Source: Nitrospirota bacterium
GTDB lineage: Bacteria > Nitrospirota > Thermodesulfovibrionia > Thermodesulfovibrionales > UBA6898
Length of the DNA stretch: 64,000 bases
Direction of reading: 5' to 3'
Assembly: GCA_016214855.1 (NCBI GenBank)
Contig: JACRMT010000004.1
Coordinates: forward strand, 248,001-312,000
Below, one piece after another: positions 26,841 to 36,535 of the stretch (within the stretch, counting starts at the first letter, position 1; each line of letters begins with the position of its first letter). The notes beneath the pieces were generated by a model. It saw nothing but the letters and a program-made list of their open reading frames with translations, did no database searches and was not told the DNA's origin. The translations under genes were made by a program, and so were the position numbers.

Positions 26841-28604
26841 ATGCCGTATGATGCAACAAAGTTAGCCGACTGGCAGATTTCCGAGGAAGCCGAAAAGAAT
26901 ATGCCTTCCCCGGAGGAGTGGCGCGAAAAACTGGGACTGCAGAAAGATGAGCTGCTGCCCATGGGACGCCTCGCAAAGATCGATTTTCTCAAGGTCTTCA
27001 ATCGCCTCAAGAACAATCCCGACGGCAAGTACATAGAGGTCACTGCCATCACCCCTACCCCTCTGGGCGAGGGTAAAAGCACGACCTCATGCGGCCTGAT
27101 GGAAGGTCTCGGAAAAAGGGGCATGAACGTCGGCGGCGCGCTGCGTCAGCCGTCCGGCGGACCGACCATGAACGTTAAGGGCACGGCAGCAGGCGGCGGC
27201 AATTCACTGCTGATCCCGATGACCGAATTTTCTTTAGGTCTCACCGGCGATATCAACGACATCATGAACGCCCACAACCTGGCCATGGTGGCGATGACCT
27301 CCCGCATGCAGCATGAGCGTAACTATAACGATGAGCAGCTGCAGCGGCTTACGAAAATGAGAAGGCTCGATATTGATCCTACCCGGGTGGAAATGGGATG
27401 GATCATGGACTTCTGCGCTCAAAGCCTTCGCAATATCATAATCGGCATGGGCGGCAGGACAGACGGCTATATGATGCAGTCCAAGTTCGGCATCGCCGTC
27501 GGTTCCGAGTGCATGGCCATCCTCGCGATAGCAAACGATCTCGCAGACCTGAAGAAGCGGCTGAATAATATCACGGTCGCCTTTGACAAGAGCGGCAGAC
27601 CCGTTACCACGGGAGATCTTGAAGTCGGCAATGCCATGGCCGCTTTCATGCGCAATACCATAAACCCCACGCTCATGTGCACGGCAGAATACAACCCCTG
27701 TCTGGTACATGCCGGTCCTTTTGCAAACATAGCCGTTGGCCAGTCCTCGATCATTGCTGACCGCGTAGGGCTGAAGATGTTCGATTACCACGTAACAGAG
27801 TCAGGCTTTGCAGCTGACATCGGTTTTGAGAAGTTCTGGAACGTCAAGGCACGCATAGGAGGTCTCAAGCCCAATGTCTCGGTGCTCACGACCACAGTTC
27901 GCGCCCTGAAGATGCATGGCGGCGGTCCCAAGGTGGTCGCCGGCAAGGCCCTGCCGGATGAGTACACAAAGGAAAATATCGGTCTGGTCGAAAAAGGCTG
28001 CTCCAACATGGTCCATATGATCAACGTTATCCGCAAATCGGGCATCAATCCGGTTGTCTGCGTGAACCGCTTTTATACAGACACCGATGCTGAAGTTGCC
28101 GCTGTCAAGAGGGCTGCAGAGGCTGCCGGAGCCCGTTGCGCAGAGTCCCAGCACTGGCTCAAAGGCGGAGATGGCGCTCTTGAGCTTGCAGATGCGGTCA
28201 TCGACGCCTGTAAGGAAGACAATGACTTCAGGTTCCTCTATCCGCTCGAAATGAAGCTGCGCGACCGCGTGGCGCTTATAGCAAAAGAGGTATACGGCGC
28301 AGACGGCGTCTCCTGGCTGCCGGAGGCTGAAGCAAAGGCCAAGATGCTTGAAGACGATCCCCAGTATGCTGACTACGCCACCATGATGGTCAAGACACAC
28401 CTGAGCCTGTCACACGACCCGACGCTCAAGGGAGTTCCAAAGGGCTGGACCCTGCCGATCAGGGATATCCTGATATACTCAGGCGCCAAATTCCTCTGCC
28501 CCTGCGCCGGCACCATCACGCTGATGCCCGGAACAGCATCCAACCCCGCATTCAGGAGAATTGACGTGGATACTGACACCGGAAAGGTAAGCGGATTGTT
28601 CTAA
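26841..28604 (+). CDS. fhs: formate-tetrahydrofolate ligase
   Basis: ATP-dependent joining of formate to tetrahydrofolate, the entry step of the methyl branch of the Wood-Ljungdahl pathway and of one-carbon supply. The 587-residue protein has the P-loop [10 protein letters not shown], the [19 protein letters not shown] region and [16 protein letters not shown]. It is about 30 residues longer than the clostridial enzyme, with an N-terminal extension as in Desulfobacterota and Nitrospirota forms. GAGGAGG lies shortly before the ATG. It is a single-gene unit with its own promoter and a strong terminator. Confidence 0.97.
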   Translation: MPYDATKLADWQISEEAEKNMPSPEEWREKLGLQKDELLPMGRLAKIDFLKVFNRLKNNPDGKYIEVTAITPTPLGEGKSTTSCGLMEGLGKRGMNVGGALRQPSGGPTMNVKGTAAGGGNSLLIPMTEFSLGLTGDINDIMNAHNLAMVAMTSRMQHERNYNDEQLQRLTKMRRLDIDPTRVEMGWIMDFCAQSLRNIIIGMGGRTDGYMMQSKFGIAVGSECMAILAIANDLADLKKRLNNITVAFDKSGRPVTTGDLEVGNAMAAFMRNTINPTLMCTAEYNPCLVHAGPFANIAVGQSSIIADRVGLKMFDYHVTESGFAADIGFEKFWNVKARIGGLKPNVSVLTTTVRALKMHGGGPKVVAGKALPDEYTKENIGLVEKGCSNMVHMINVIRKSGINPVVCVNRFYTDTDAEVAAVKRAAEAAGARCAESQHWLKGGDGALELADAVIDACKEDNDFRFLYPLEMKLRDRVALIAKEVYGADGVSWLPEAEAKAKMLEDDPQYADYATMMVKTHLSLSHDPTLKGVPKGWTLPIRDILIYSGAKFLCPCAGTITLMPGTASNPAFRRIDVDTDTGKVSGLF

Positions 28605-28627
28605 GCATCCTCTCGCCTCATCGCCGT

Positions 28628-28669
28628 AAAAAGGAACCCCCTGCTCATTCAGGGGGTTCCTTTTTTTTT
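28628..28669 (+). terminator. rho-independent terminator after fhs
   Basis: Sixteen-base perfectly paired arms (28628-28643 and 28650-28665, core ggaaccccctg) with a six-base loop and a run of nine T. Confidence 0.93.
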
Positions 28670-28787
28670 GATGCAATAATCAATTTCCCTGAGATTATGA
28701 TATGATGCAGAAAGCAAAGGACACGGGTGATGATAATGCAGCCGACTCTATCGGAAATCAGCAGTTCTACGGAGAGAGTTAACAGTA

Positions 28788-29177
28788 ATGGATGAATTGC
28801 CGAAGGGCGGCAGCGAGACGATACTCGTGGCTGAAGATGATGAAACACTCAGAAAACTTGCCATTACGGTATTGAGCGAGTTCGGTTACACGGTCATTCT
28901 TGCAGAAGACGGCGACGATGCCGTAGAGAAATTTAAGGCCAACAGAGATGCCATTCGGCTCGTGATTTTGGATATGTTAATGCCGAAAAAAAACGGCATG
29001 GAAGCCTACGATGTCATCAGATCTCTCAGTCCTGATATCAAAGTGCTGTTTGCAAGCGGATATGCGCAGGACATGATCCGGAAGGAGGACATGATTGACG
29101 CACAGTTCGACTTTGTCATGAAGCCCCTCTCTCCGATCGACCTGCTCAAAAAGGTCCGGGATATCCTCGACAGATAA
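28788..29177 (+). CDS. single-domain response regulator
   Basis: A 129-residue receiver domain without an output domain. Acidic residues in ILVAEDDET, the phosphorylation aspartate in VILDMLMPKKNG, T/S in LFASGYAQ and K in VMKPLS are all present. It resembles the receiver at the end of the hybrid kinase at 13342-15687, so it may serve a similar phosphorelay. No kinase is next to it. GGAGAG lies upstream of its ATG. Confidence 0.9.
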   Translation: MDELPKGGSETILVAEDDETLRKLAITVLSEFGYTVILAEDGDDAVEKFKANRDAIRLVILDMLMPKKNGMEAYDVIRSLSPDIKVLFASGYAQDMIRKEDMIDAQFDFVMKPLSPIDLLKKVRDILDR

Positions 29178-29351
29178 TTCTCCATCCAGTCTCTCATCTG
29201 ACCATTGCACTATGCGGCAACTCCCTTGGCAGGCAACAGGGAAGCCGTGCCCGAAAAAAAGCAATTCAGGCAGCGCGCGTCCACTTCTGAGGAACTGCGC
29301 CAGAAGCCGGGCTGTTAGTGTTTGTCAGAGACTTCGTATAAAATAGGTGGC

Positions 29352-31385
29352 ATGCTTATCTATGCCGGAACAATATTCATCGGCGCTTTTCTGCTCTTCC
29401 AGATACAGCCGATGATCGCAAAGATGATCCTCCCCTGGTTCGGAGGGTCTGCAGCAGTCTGGATCACCTGTATGCTCTTTTTTCAGACCTGGCTGTTGGC
29501 CGGGTACATTTATGCCCATCTGGTCGTGCGTTATCTCAAACCAAGGATCCAGATCATAACTCACGCAGGCCTGCTCTGCGCAAGCCTGCTGCTCCTGCCC
29601 ATTGTGCCTGCGGCCTCCTGGAAACCCTCGGGCAGCGAAGCTCCTATTCTGAAAATACTCGGCCTGCTTGCCGTTTCCGTAGGACTCCCCTATTTTCTGC
29701 TCTCGACCACAAGCCCGCTGCTGCAGGCATGGTACAGCAGAAAGTATAAGACAGCGCTGCCCTATCGCCTCTTCGCCCTGTCAAACCTTGCATCCCTTCT
29801 CGGCCTGCTTGCCTATCCGTTTCTGATTGAGCCGAATATCACGATCCGGCAGCAATCAACCGGCTGGTCCGCGGCGTACGCAGTATTCGTGCTGATCGCG
29901 ATTATCACCGCATGGATAAGCAGGAATGCAGCAGTTGATGAGGTCTGCCCGGTCAGCGAACAGGCAGCAGCGGATCTGCCGGAATGCCGGCAGCCCTCGT
30001 TCACGGAAAAATTGCTCTGGGTGCTCTTTGCAGCCTGCGCCTCGACCATGCTACTTGCGGTTACCAACCACCTGACGCAGAACGTCACATCCATCCCGTT
30101 CCTCTGGATACTGCCGTTAAGCCTTTATCTGCTCAGTTTTATCCTCTGCTTTGACTATGAGAACCTGTACAGCAGAAACGCGTATCTCTGGATCGTTGCC
30201 CTTGCAGTCGGGGTCATGTCATACGGCCTGGTCAACTGGACTGCCCGCACAAGCCTGACGCTGGTCATTATCTCTTTTTCAGCAGGCCTGTTCGCCTGCT
30301 GCATGTTCTGCCATGGGGAGCTGGTAAAGCGCAAGCCGCATCCCCGTTTTCTTACTTCGTTCTATATCATGCTGTCTGCCGGCGGAGCGCTGGGCGGCCT
30401 TATCGTCGGTCTTGCCGCACCTTCGCTCTTTTCCGGATATTATGAGCTGCCGGCCTCACTTGCGATCTCTGCAGCGCTTCTCTTTATCGTGCATATCCGG
30501 CGACGCTGGTTTAATTTAGTTGGCAGCCTTCTTGTCGTCGGGGTGATGCTGTCCTGCGCTTACTATATCTACTCCTATCAACAGACAGCCCGTGCCATGG
30601 CCAGGAATTTCTACGGCATGCTGCGTGTCAATGAATACAACAAGGGCGAAGAGATCGAGACGAGAAGACTGGTGCATGGGGCTATCACTCACGGCGTTCA
30701 GTTCGTAGACCCCGAGTGGCGGAGAGACCCGATAGCCTATTATGCCCCGGTCTCCGGCGTGGGCATGGCAATAGAGCACCTCAGGAAACCGTCTATGCGG
30801 GTCGGGGTTATCGGACTTGGCGCCGGTTCCCTCGCAGCCTATGCACGAACGGGTGACCTGTTCCGCATATACGAGATCAACCCCCTTGTCGAAAAACTCG
30901 CCCGAGAAGAGTTTACCTACCTGTCTGATTGCCAGGGCAGTACAGAGATCATTCTGGGTGATGCGCGTCTGTCCCTTGAGCAGGAGAGAAACCAGCAGTA
31001 CGACCTGCTCGTGGTCGATGCCTTCTCGGGTGACTCAATCCCGGCCCATCTGCTGACTACACAGGCGATCGAGCTCTATTTCCGTCATCTCAGGCCTGAC
31101 GGGATCCTTGCTCTCCACATCTCCAATGCCCATCTTGACCTTGAACCTGTTGTCGATAAACTGGGCGCTGCCCTGGGCAAATATGCAGTTTTGATAAGCA
31201 ATGCAGAAGACGAGGCAGAGGAGATCTATTCTTCAGACTGGGTTTTGATGACCTCAGAGCCCCTGACAGACCCTGATATCGCAAAGGCTTCAGCCAGGCT
31301 CAGATCAAACCCCGGGATGCGCGTCTGGACAGATGACTACAATAATCTTTTTCAGATTCTGAAAAAGACCCAGTTCTGGCAATAG
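29352..31385 (+). CDS. fused MFS-like membrane / spermidine-synthase-like protein
   Basis: A 677-residue fusion. The first ~450 residues hold about twelve hydrophobic helices (beginning MLIYAGTIFIGAFLLFQIQP). The last ~200 form an AdoMet-type Rossmann domain like spermidine synthase: GVIGLGAGSLAAY, YEINPLV, ILGDARLSLE and LLVVDAFSGDSIPAHL. Family members are common in soil and sediment bacteria; whether they make polyamines is not known. The D-to-substrate residue in VVDAFSGD is present. I chose the ATG at 29352 with AGGTGG close by; an in-frame TTG at 29322 adds ten residues. It shares no operon partner. Confidence 0.85.
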   Translation: MLIYAGTIFIGAFLLFQIQPMIAKMILPWFGGSAAVWITCMLFFQTWLLAGYIYAHLVVRYLKPRIQIITHAGLLCASLLLLPIVPAASWKPSGSEAPILKILGLLAVSVGLPYFLLSTTSPLLQAWYSRKYKTALPYRLFALSNLASLLGLLAYPFLIEPNITIRQQSTGWSAAYAVFVLIAIITAWISRNAAVDEVCPVSEQAAADLPECRQPSFTEKLLWVLFAACASTMLLAVTNHLTQNVTSIPFLWILPLSLYLLSFILCFDYENLYSRNAYLWIVALAVGVMSYGLVNWTARTSLTLVIISFSAGLFACCMFCHGELVKRKPHPRFLTSFYIMLSAGGALGGLIVGLAAPSLFSGYYELPASLAISAALLFIVHIRRRWFNLVGSLLVVGVMLSCAYYIYSYQQTARAMARNFYGMLRVNEYNKGEEIETRRLVHGAITHGVQFVDPEWRRDPIAYYAPVSGVGMAIEHLRKPSMRVGVIGLGAGSLAAYARTGDLFRIYEINPLVEKLAREEFTYLSDCQGSTEIILGDARLSLEQERNQQYDLLVVDAFSGDSIPAHLLTTQAIELYFRHLRPDGILALHISNAHLDLEPVVDKLGAALGKYAVLISNAEDEAEEIYSSDWVLMTSEPLTDPDIAKASARLRSNPGMRVWTDDYNNLFQILKKTQFWQ

Positions 31386-31400
31386 ACAGGCAGCTCTCCG

Positions 31401-32210
31401 TTACCTCGATACCAATGAAATGGCGTCAACGCTGCATGCTTTTCTGCAGATGCCGCAGCCAAAACATTTTACCGGATCAATGCGGCTGACTGACCTTCCG
31501 CTTACCGTGAGGCTGTCCACTGCATTAAAATGGCAGATCTGGTCGCAGAGTCCGCAACCAGTACAAAGCGCTTCGTCGACCCGCGCCGAATATTCAGCCC
31601 TAGCCATGGTCTCGACATGAATCCTTGACAGAGTTGTCATGGCAAGGCAGCCCTCGGCAGAACAGTTGCAGATGGCGCCGATGAAAGGGGTCATCATGGT
31701 CCAGATGGTATGGATCGCACCCTGCTCTTCCATCTCCTCCATCTGCTGCAGTGCGATCTCCGCACTCAGGGATTCGAGGCCCTGATCGGATGCTGTGCCA
31801 AAGTAGCTCATGTCTATGGCGTTATACCAGGGCTCAGGGCCGTAGCTGACTGCATAGCAGCAGCGGACTTCCTTCTTCTCAATATCCCAGCGGCAGGCAC
31901 AGGGCATGCGGACCACGGTCCTGGCCTGCCGAACCAGTTCCCGTATCTCCTCGATCGGCAGCACCTGGCCAAAATGCTCCTGCTCTGCCTTTTTGATCAG
32001 GGCTGATCGTACCCCTTCGGGCAGACGACCCTTTTTCTGATAGATAGTTTCAAGTCTGCCGAGTGTCTGAAATCCTTCTTTGAAGGCAGAGGTTAAAAAG
32101 GTCTCGATATAATTGCGCCTGTTGAGATCAGACAGAAGATCCTCTGCATAGTTCGCCGCATTCTTATACCAGATCTTGCCTTCGCCGTGCTTCGTGCAGA
32201 ATTCACACAT
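31401..32210 (-). CDS. Cys-rich protein with C-terminal 2[4Fe-4S] ferredoxin domain
   Basis: A 269-residue soluble protein. The C-terminus has two [4Fe-4S] sites, CTGCGLCDQIC (from C216) and CFGCGICRKAC (from C249). The N-terminal 210 residues carry further cysteines: C2/C5, C104/C106, C117/C118 and C181/C183/C188, the latter in ICNCSAEGC. These could hold extra metal clusters. Similar proteins occur in anaerobes, annotated only as 4Fe-4S proteins. GGAG stands before the ATG. It faces the MFS/spermidine-synthase fusion across 15 bases. The electron partner is unknown. Confidence 0.82.
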   Translation of the reverse strand: MCEFCTKHGEGKIWYKNAANYAEDLLSDLNRRNYIETFLTSAFKEGFQTLGRLETIYQKKGRLPEGVRSALIKKAEQEHFGQVLPIEEIRELVRQARTVVRMPCACRWDIEKKEVRCCYAVSYGPEPWYNAIDMSYFGTASDQGLESLSAEIALQQMEEMEEQGAIHTIWTMMTPFIGAICNCSAEGCLAMTTLSRIHVETMARAEYSARVDEALCTGCGLCDQICHFNAVDSLTVSGRSVSRIDPVKCFGCGICRKACSVDAISLVSR

Positions 32211-32321
32211 CTCTTCGCTCCTGTCACTTATTGCTTTATTATTAAAGAGTTTTCGTGCACTGATAATAATGAAGAAAACTTAACGATGTTTTTTGCTTGC
32301 CATGTGATAATATAAAATATC

Positions 32322-32648
32322 TTGAAGAAGCTTACGATTATTCCATGCTTATTCCTTTTGTTCTTTGCGTCGTTCCCGCTGTATTTTTCTTCCCCGGCCA
32401 TGGCCTATGATCCAAAGAAAGATCTCGTTTCAGCCATTGATCTTAAAGCAACCGGGCTTATGATGAAAAAGACCCTGTCTGCAGATGGAACAGTAAAAGA
32501 AGGGAGCCCATCACGTGAATACAGCGTTCCTGTCGGCGACGGTCTCAGCACCTATGTTGATTGCAGTGCACCAAGCCGTCAGGACCAGACCAAACAGACG
32601 GCAAAGGATTTCCGCACTATAATCGGCTTTCATATTCTCCTGAAATAG
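32322..32648 (+). CDS. small hypothetical exported protein
   Basis: A 108-residue frame with a convincing signal peptide (MKKLTIIPCLFLLFFASFPL, cleavage near AMA) and a mature part without recognised motifs. The only nearby start is a TTG at 32322. It follows an AT-rich tataaaat by a few bases and has no ribosome site, so it would need a leaderless message or is wrongly started. It lies between a divergent ferredoxin gene and a convergent peptidase gene. Confidence 0.5.
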   Translation: MKKLTIIPCLFLLFFASFPLYFSSPAMAYDPKKDLVSAIDLKATGLMMKKTLSADGTVKEGSPSREYSVPVGDGLSTYVDCSAPSRQDQTKQTAKDFRTIIGFHILLK

Positions 32649-32658
32649 CGCTCAATAG

Positions 32659-34488
32659 CTATCTCCTGATCTTCTTCAGTTTTACTGCCAATTCTCTCGT
32701 CTCCTGAAGAAGGGCCTCGATCTCGTCAAGCCCTTTATCCCAGAACCTGCGGTCTGCGATATCAATACCGAGCCTCATGAATATGTTCTTCGGGCTGTCC
32801 GAAAGGCCTGCGCACAGGAATTCCTTCACCTGTTCAATGAACTTCCGGTCTTTATGCACAGAGTTCTGCAGAGACTTGGAGATGAGCAGTCCGCTCGCAT
32901 AGGAATAGACATAGAAGAACTGGCGGATATGGCTCCAGTAGACCCACCACTTGTCAGATCCCGCTGACTGTTCAACAGCGTCACCCATATAAGCAGCCAT
33001 ATGCTTCTGAAATATCCCACCGATATCTTCCTTGGACAGATAGCCCTTCTCTCTGAAGCTGCGGTGAAGCTCCTGCTCGAACCGATAGCATGCAACCTGC
33101 CTGCAGATGGTAGAGACCTCATCATTGAGCTTCATCATCATGATGCTCAGTCTGAGTTCGTCATCAGCTCGTCGCAGTATCTCCTTCAGAACGAAATCTT
33201 CCATAAAGGTGCTGGCGACCTCTGCAGTAGATGTGGGCGTGCCGAAGTTAAGGGCATGATGCTTCTTTCGTATCAGTTCATTGTTGATGCCATGGCCGAG
33301 CTCATGCGCAAGTGTCAGCACGTCAGAAAGCTTGCCCGTATGGTTCAGAAGAATGTAGGTCGGTTGTGATATGAGATGATGCACACAAAAAGCGCCGCCG
33401 CCCTTGCCCTTTCTCGGATATACATCGAACTGCCCGTTGCCGACAAACCCGGTAAAAATATCAGCGAACTCCCTGTCCAGATCAGCAAAGACCTTCCGGG
33501 TAAGCGTCAGGGATTTGCCGTAGGGATATTTGGCATCAATCGAGCCGTATTCGACATTTCGCTCATGGTATTTCAGGACCTTTACGCCCATGAGTTCAGC
33601 CTTCAGTTCATAAAAGCGCCGGGAGATATCGAACCGCTCAGAAACCGCCTGGATCAGGGTATCAACCGTCTCACTCTCCATATCATCGCTGATATGGCGC
33701 AGCAGATCAGGCCGGGCAACGCCCCTCAGTTCATCGTCAACCTTCTTATTGGCAAGAATAGAGTTGATCTCGATCTCGGCAATATCTACGTTCTTGTCCA
33801 TGATGTCATTGAATGCCTTGGCAGCAGTGTCACGCACCTTCCTGTTCCTGCTCTTCGTGAGGCTCGAGATATCAGGCAGGGGTTTTACGGCATAACTGCC
33901 GTCCTCAAGCTGGACCCTGCGCTCCTCACGGGAGAGAAAGTCAGACGTCATCCTCACCCAGTTGCCATAGGATGTCGTTGCCTTGAGGTTCATGATCTTC
34001 TCTTCCGGCTCGGAAAGCATGTACCGGGACTCTGCAAAAATACGGTCAAGGTAATGCTGATATTTCCGGAGACCCTTATAGGCAAGAAATCTCTTCTGCA
34101 GGGACCGCGGGATCTTTGCGATCCTGAGATGGAAAAACTGGATATCATTGCCGATCTTCTTGCTGAATTCCTCGATCTTGTTGAATTGGGCCTTGAGTGC
34201 CGGATTATTTCTGTCGATCTGATTTCTGAGCCAGAAATAGTAACCGGGATTGCCGTCTGAGCCATAGTTCCGCGTCCAGATCTCATATTCATCAAGAGCC
34301 TCTCTGAGGACTGCAGGATCTTTCAGGTAATCCCTGCGCGGCTTCCACTTATTGATGAATGCATAGCTCTTGTCCTGGATCAGTTTCTTCTGTTTATCGA
34401 TGCGCGGGTCTTCGTCGCTCAAAAAAAGATGTTTCAGGTTCCAGACAACATTCCTGCTTTGTGCTTGTTTATTGCTCTTCTTGATCAA
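32659..34488 (-). CDS. pepF: M3-family oligoendopeptidase F
   Basis: A 609-residue cytosolic zinc peptidase that cuts oligopeptides. The zinc motif is in TLAHELGHGIN (HExxH) with the third ligand E about 25 residues on in STAEVASTFME. N-terminal helices (MIKKSNKQAQSRNVVWNLKH) are typical of the PepF branch. Translation most likely starts at a TTG (34488), with GAGGAG six bases before it. A heptad-repeat patch separates it from the next upstream gene, also on the minus strand. Confidence 0.92.
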   Translation of the reverse strand: MIKKSNKQAQSRNVVWNLKHLFLSDEDPRIDKQKKLIQDKSYAFINKWKPRRDYLKDPAVLREALDEYEIWTRNYGSDGNPGYYFWLRNQIDRNNPALKAQFNKIEEFSKKIGNDIQFFHLRIAKIPRSLQKRFLAYKGLRKYQHYLDRIFAESRYMLSEPEEKIMNLKATTSYGNWVRMTSDFLSREERRVQLEDGSYAVKPLPDISSLTKSRNRKVRDTAAKAFNDIMDKNVDIAEIEINSILANKKVDDELRGVARPDLLRHISDDMESETVDTLIQAVSERFDISRRFYELKAELMGVKVLKYHERNVEYGSIDAKYPYGKSLTLTRKVFADLDREFADIFTGFVGNGQFDVYPRKGKGGGAFCVHHLISQPTYILLNHTGKLSDVLTLAHELGHGINNELIRKKHHALNFGTPTSTAEVASTFMEDFVLKEILRRADDELRLSIMMMKLNDEVSTICRQVACYRFEQELHRSFREKGYLSKEDIGGIFQKHMAAYMGDAVEQSAGSDKWWVYWSHIRQFFYVYSYASGLLISKSLQNSVHKDRKFIEQVKEFLCAGLSDSPKNIFMRLGIDIADRRFWDKGLDEIEALLQETRELAVKLKKIRR

Positions 34489-34515
34489 AATTATCTCCTC
34501 GTGGTATGTGTATCA

Positions 34516-34578
34516 GGTACTTAGACTATAGTCTGCCAGACTATTAGCCTGAACACCTTCAGACTATCCACCTATGCG
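34516..34578. repeat. intergenic degenerate heptad patch C
   Basis: Nine units of seven: ggtactt, agactat, agtctgc, cagacta, ttagcct, gaacacc, ttcagac, tatccac, ctatgcg. It contains the palindrome agactatagtct. The segment 34556-34574 matches patch A (5192-5210) at 17 of 19 bases. It fills the gap between two peptidase genes. Confidence 0.55.
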
Positions 34579-34579
34579 G

Positions 34580-35716
34580 TTACTTGAACTCTGCAAAATC
34601 CCTGACAGAAGCGGCAACAATAATAGCCCCGTTAACAAGGTCCTCGATTTGGATGAATTCATCATGCGAATGGACCTTCTGCATACCCGAAGAAAGATTA
34701 AGCGTAACAATGCCGTGCTGGTTAAAGATATTGGCATCTGATCCGCCGCCGGTCACTGTATGCTCCGGCCTGATCCCTGCCTTGAGAAATATACCGTCCA
34801 TGTATGCAAGAAACGGTTCCTTTCTGCTGATCCTGAAGGCCTGATATTCTTCGCCTGCCTTGACATGGATCCTGGCGTTTCTCTTTTTGGCAATGCCCCT
34901 GGCCGCGTCAAAGATCTCCCTGCTGACCGCTCTCAGCGTAGCAGGCGCATGACTTCTCACCTCACCATTGATCACAACCTCTCTTGGCACCACATTCGTA
35001 GCAGTGCCGCCTCTGATCATGCCGATATTGGCAGTCGTCACTGCATCGATCCTTCCGTCAGGGACGGCAGCGATGATCTCTGAAGCGACCCGTATGGCGC
35101 TGATGCCCTTCTCCGGCTCTATTCCTGCATGCGCCGGCTTGCCGGTGACACGCATCTCATAGGTAACATGCGTCGGAGCAGCCACAACGATCCTGCCGAC
35201 CGGGCCGCCTGAATCGAGCACAAGGGCATGTCTGCTTTTTATCTTCTTGTAATCGAGATTTTTGGCCCCGCAGAGCCCCTTTTCTTCAGCAGATGTTATC
35301 ACTACCTCTATATCACCATGGGGAATATTCTGCTCCTTCAGCGCTGTTATTGCTTCGAGGATCTGGGCAATCGCACTCTTGTCATCAGCGCCGAGCACCG
35401 TCTCACCTGTTGACCTGATGATGCCGCCCTTAACGGCATATCTGATGCCCTCTGTCGGCTCGATAGTGTCCATATGACCGCTCAGAAGAAGGGATCTGAC
35501 GTTCTTCAACGATCCCTTCTTGCGAGCAATGATATTGAATGACCGGTCATAGCGCTGTCTCGTGACCCTGAAGTCCAGATGTTCAAACAGTTTTTCAAGA
35601 TGCCTGCCAAGCAGGTCTTCTTCAAAAGAAGGCGAGTTGATCTTAATAAGGTCGATGAAAGTGCTGACCAGCCGTTTCTTATTAATGAGCAGTTCTTTTC
35701 TCATGGCAGTAAGCAT
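34580..35716 (-). CDS. M20 family peptidase, PepT-like
   Basis: A zinc-dependent aminopeptidase/tripeptidase-like enzyme. Metal ligands are in LSGHMDTIEP (H, D), GADDKSA (D), SAEEKGLCGA (EE), VLDSGGP (D) and KVHSHDEFI (H near the C-terminus). The dimerisation domain sits at about 170-280. The protein is 378 residues when started at the ATG at 35716; an ATG at 35704 is also possible and the frame stays open to 35821. The start choice is weak: AGAGAG lies ten bases before 35716. It precedes pepF on the same strand. Confidence 0.9.
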   Translation of the reverse strand: MLTAMRKELLINKKRLVSTFIDLIKINSPSFEEDLLGRHLEKLFEHLDFRVTRQRYDRSFNIIARKKGSLKNVRSLLLSGHMDTIEPTEGIRYAVKGGIIRSTGETVLGADDKSAIAQILEAITALKEQNIPHGDIEVVITSAEEKGLCGAKNLDYKKIKSRHALVLDSGGPVGRIVVAAPTHVTYEMRVTGKPAHAGIEPEKGISAIRVASEIIAAVPDGRIDAVTTANIGMIRGGTATNVVPREVVINGEVRSHAPATLRAVSREIFDAARGIAKKRNARIHVKAGEEYQAFRISRKEPFLAYMDGIFLKAGIRPEHTVTGGGSDANIFNQHGIVTLNLSSGMQKVHSHDEFIQIEDLVNGAIIVAASVRDFAEFK

Positions 35717-35784
35717 ACCAATTATGCTCTCTTCATTTCCATGCAGCGTTAAGATAAGCCCTGATTCCCTGATAAGGATTTGAT

Positions 35785-36226
35785 CAGGGGGATCTTGGGG
35801 TAAAAAATGGCAGCAGAGCACTGAGTGGACGTTTTAAGATGTAGTGAAGTCATAAATGAAACAATGAGAAGGGATTTTTCCGCAGAGTTTAGCCGAAGCA
35901 TTTGGTTTTCAAGCGTACCAGTCCCCTGGATATATCTGAGGTGTGTTACTGAAGGATAAACGTATAACGAGGCAATAACACCTGTCTTCATACGTCGAGC
36001 GCACCACTACATAGGCCTGTTCCTGTTTCCATCTGCCGGGACGATGATAGATGAATGCTGCATGTTCTGTATAATCATCATTGATAGCAGTCCTGTCTTC
36101 TTCACAGTCCTGTCTTCTTCACAGTCCTGTCTTCTTTGCTGCCCCTGAGAGAAACACTGCTCCAGCTGATGCTGTTATCCTCTCATCCGTGAAGTCTATT
36201 TCGATCTTGCTTGGTATAATATTCAT
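35785..36226 (-). pseudogene. IS1380-family transposase remnant
   Basis: An AGGAGG site leads to an ATG at 36226 and 35 codons reading MNIIPSKIEIDFTDERITAS and AGAVFLSGAAKKTGL, the usual IS1380 N-terminus, before a TGA. Beyond a 17-base tandem repeat another frame reads YHRPGRWKQEQAYVVV and a third reads YIQGTGTLENQM, matching in order the middle and the Y-x-x-R-x-x-E-N region of IS1380 transposases. The catalytic core is missing. It cannot transpose by itself. Confidence 0.55.
36088..36136. repeat. 17-base tandem repeat, three copies
   Basis: The unit cagtcctgtcttcttca occurs at 36088-36104, 36105-36121 and, in its first 15 bases, 36122-36136. It starts exactly where the transposase reading frame breaks, so slippage or unequal repair probably made both the repeat and the stop codon. 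Confidence 0.8.
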
Positions 36227-36535
36227 AAGGCACCTCCTGGGTGATATGTCGTTTCTCGCGGAAACATTGACATTATAACCCTCGGGTGCCTTTTTCGTTT
36301 CTCTTATCAGGGAATATTAGGATTGTACACCATTGCCCTGCAATAGCCTTTTTGGATAAAATAGTCTGGCTCATACTTGTCATTCTCATGGGGCTATGCT
36401 TGGACTACATCAGGGTGATAAAATAGGCTTTTGCGCTTCTAGTACGACAGCTGCGATGCAAACTTCTCTGTGAGGTTTCATTGTTTTTTTTGAGAAAACC
36501 GTTTAATACAAAAAAATACGTGAGGATCTAATTAG

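Larger units (their letters stand above)
35764..36315. mobile_element. decayed IS1380-like element
   Basis: About 550 bases bounded by a perfect 13-base inverted repeat, attccctgataag (35764-35776) and cttatcagggaat (36303-36315). Inside are the start of a transposase gene, an internal tandem repeat and frame-shifted remnants of its end. An intact IS1380 element is about 1.7 kb, so most of the gene is lost. The adjacent stretch 36316-36535 holds no gene; it has a weak T-rich hairpin and a GAGGA site for the next gene. Confidence 0.5.

Noticed and set aside
36088..36136. Tandem repeat considered as a CRISPR array
   Set aside because: Units are adjacent with no spacers and no cas genes are present.
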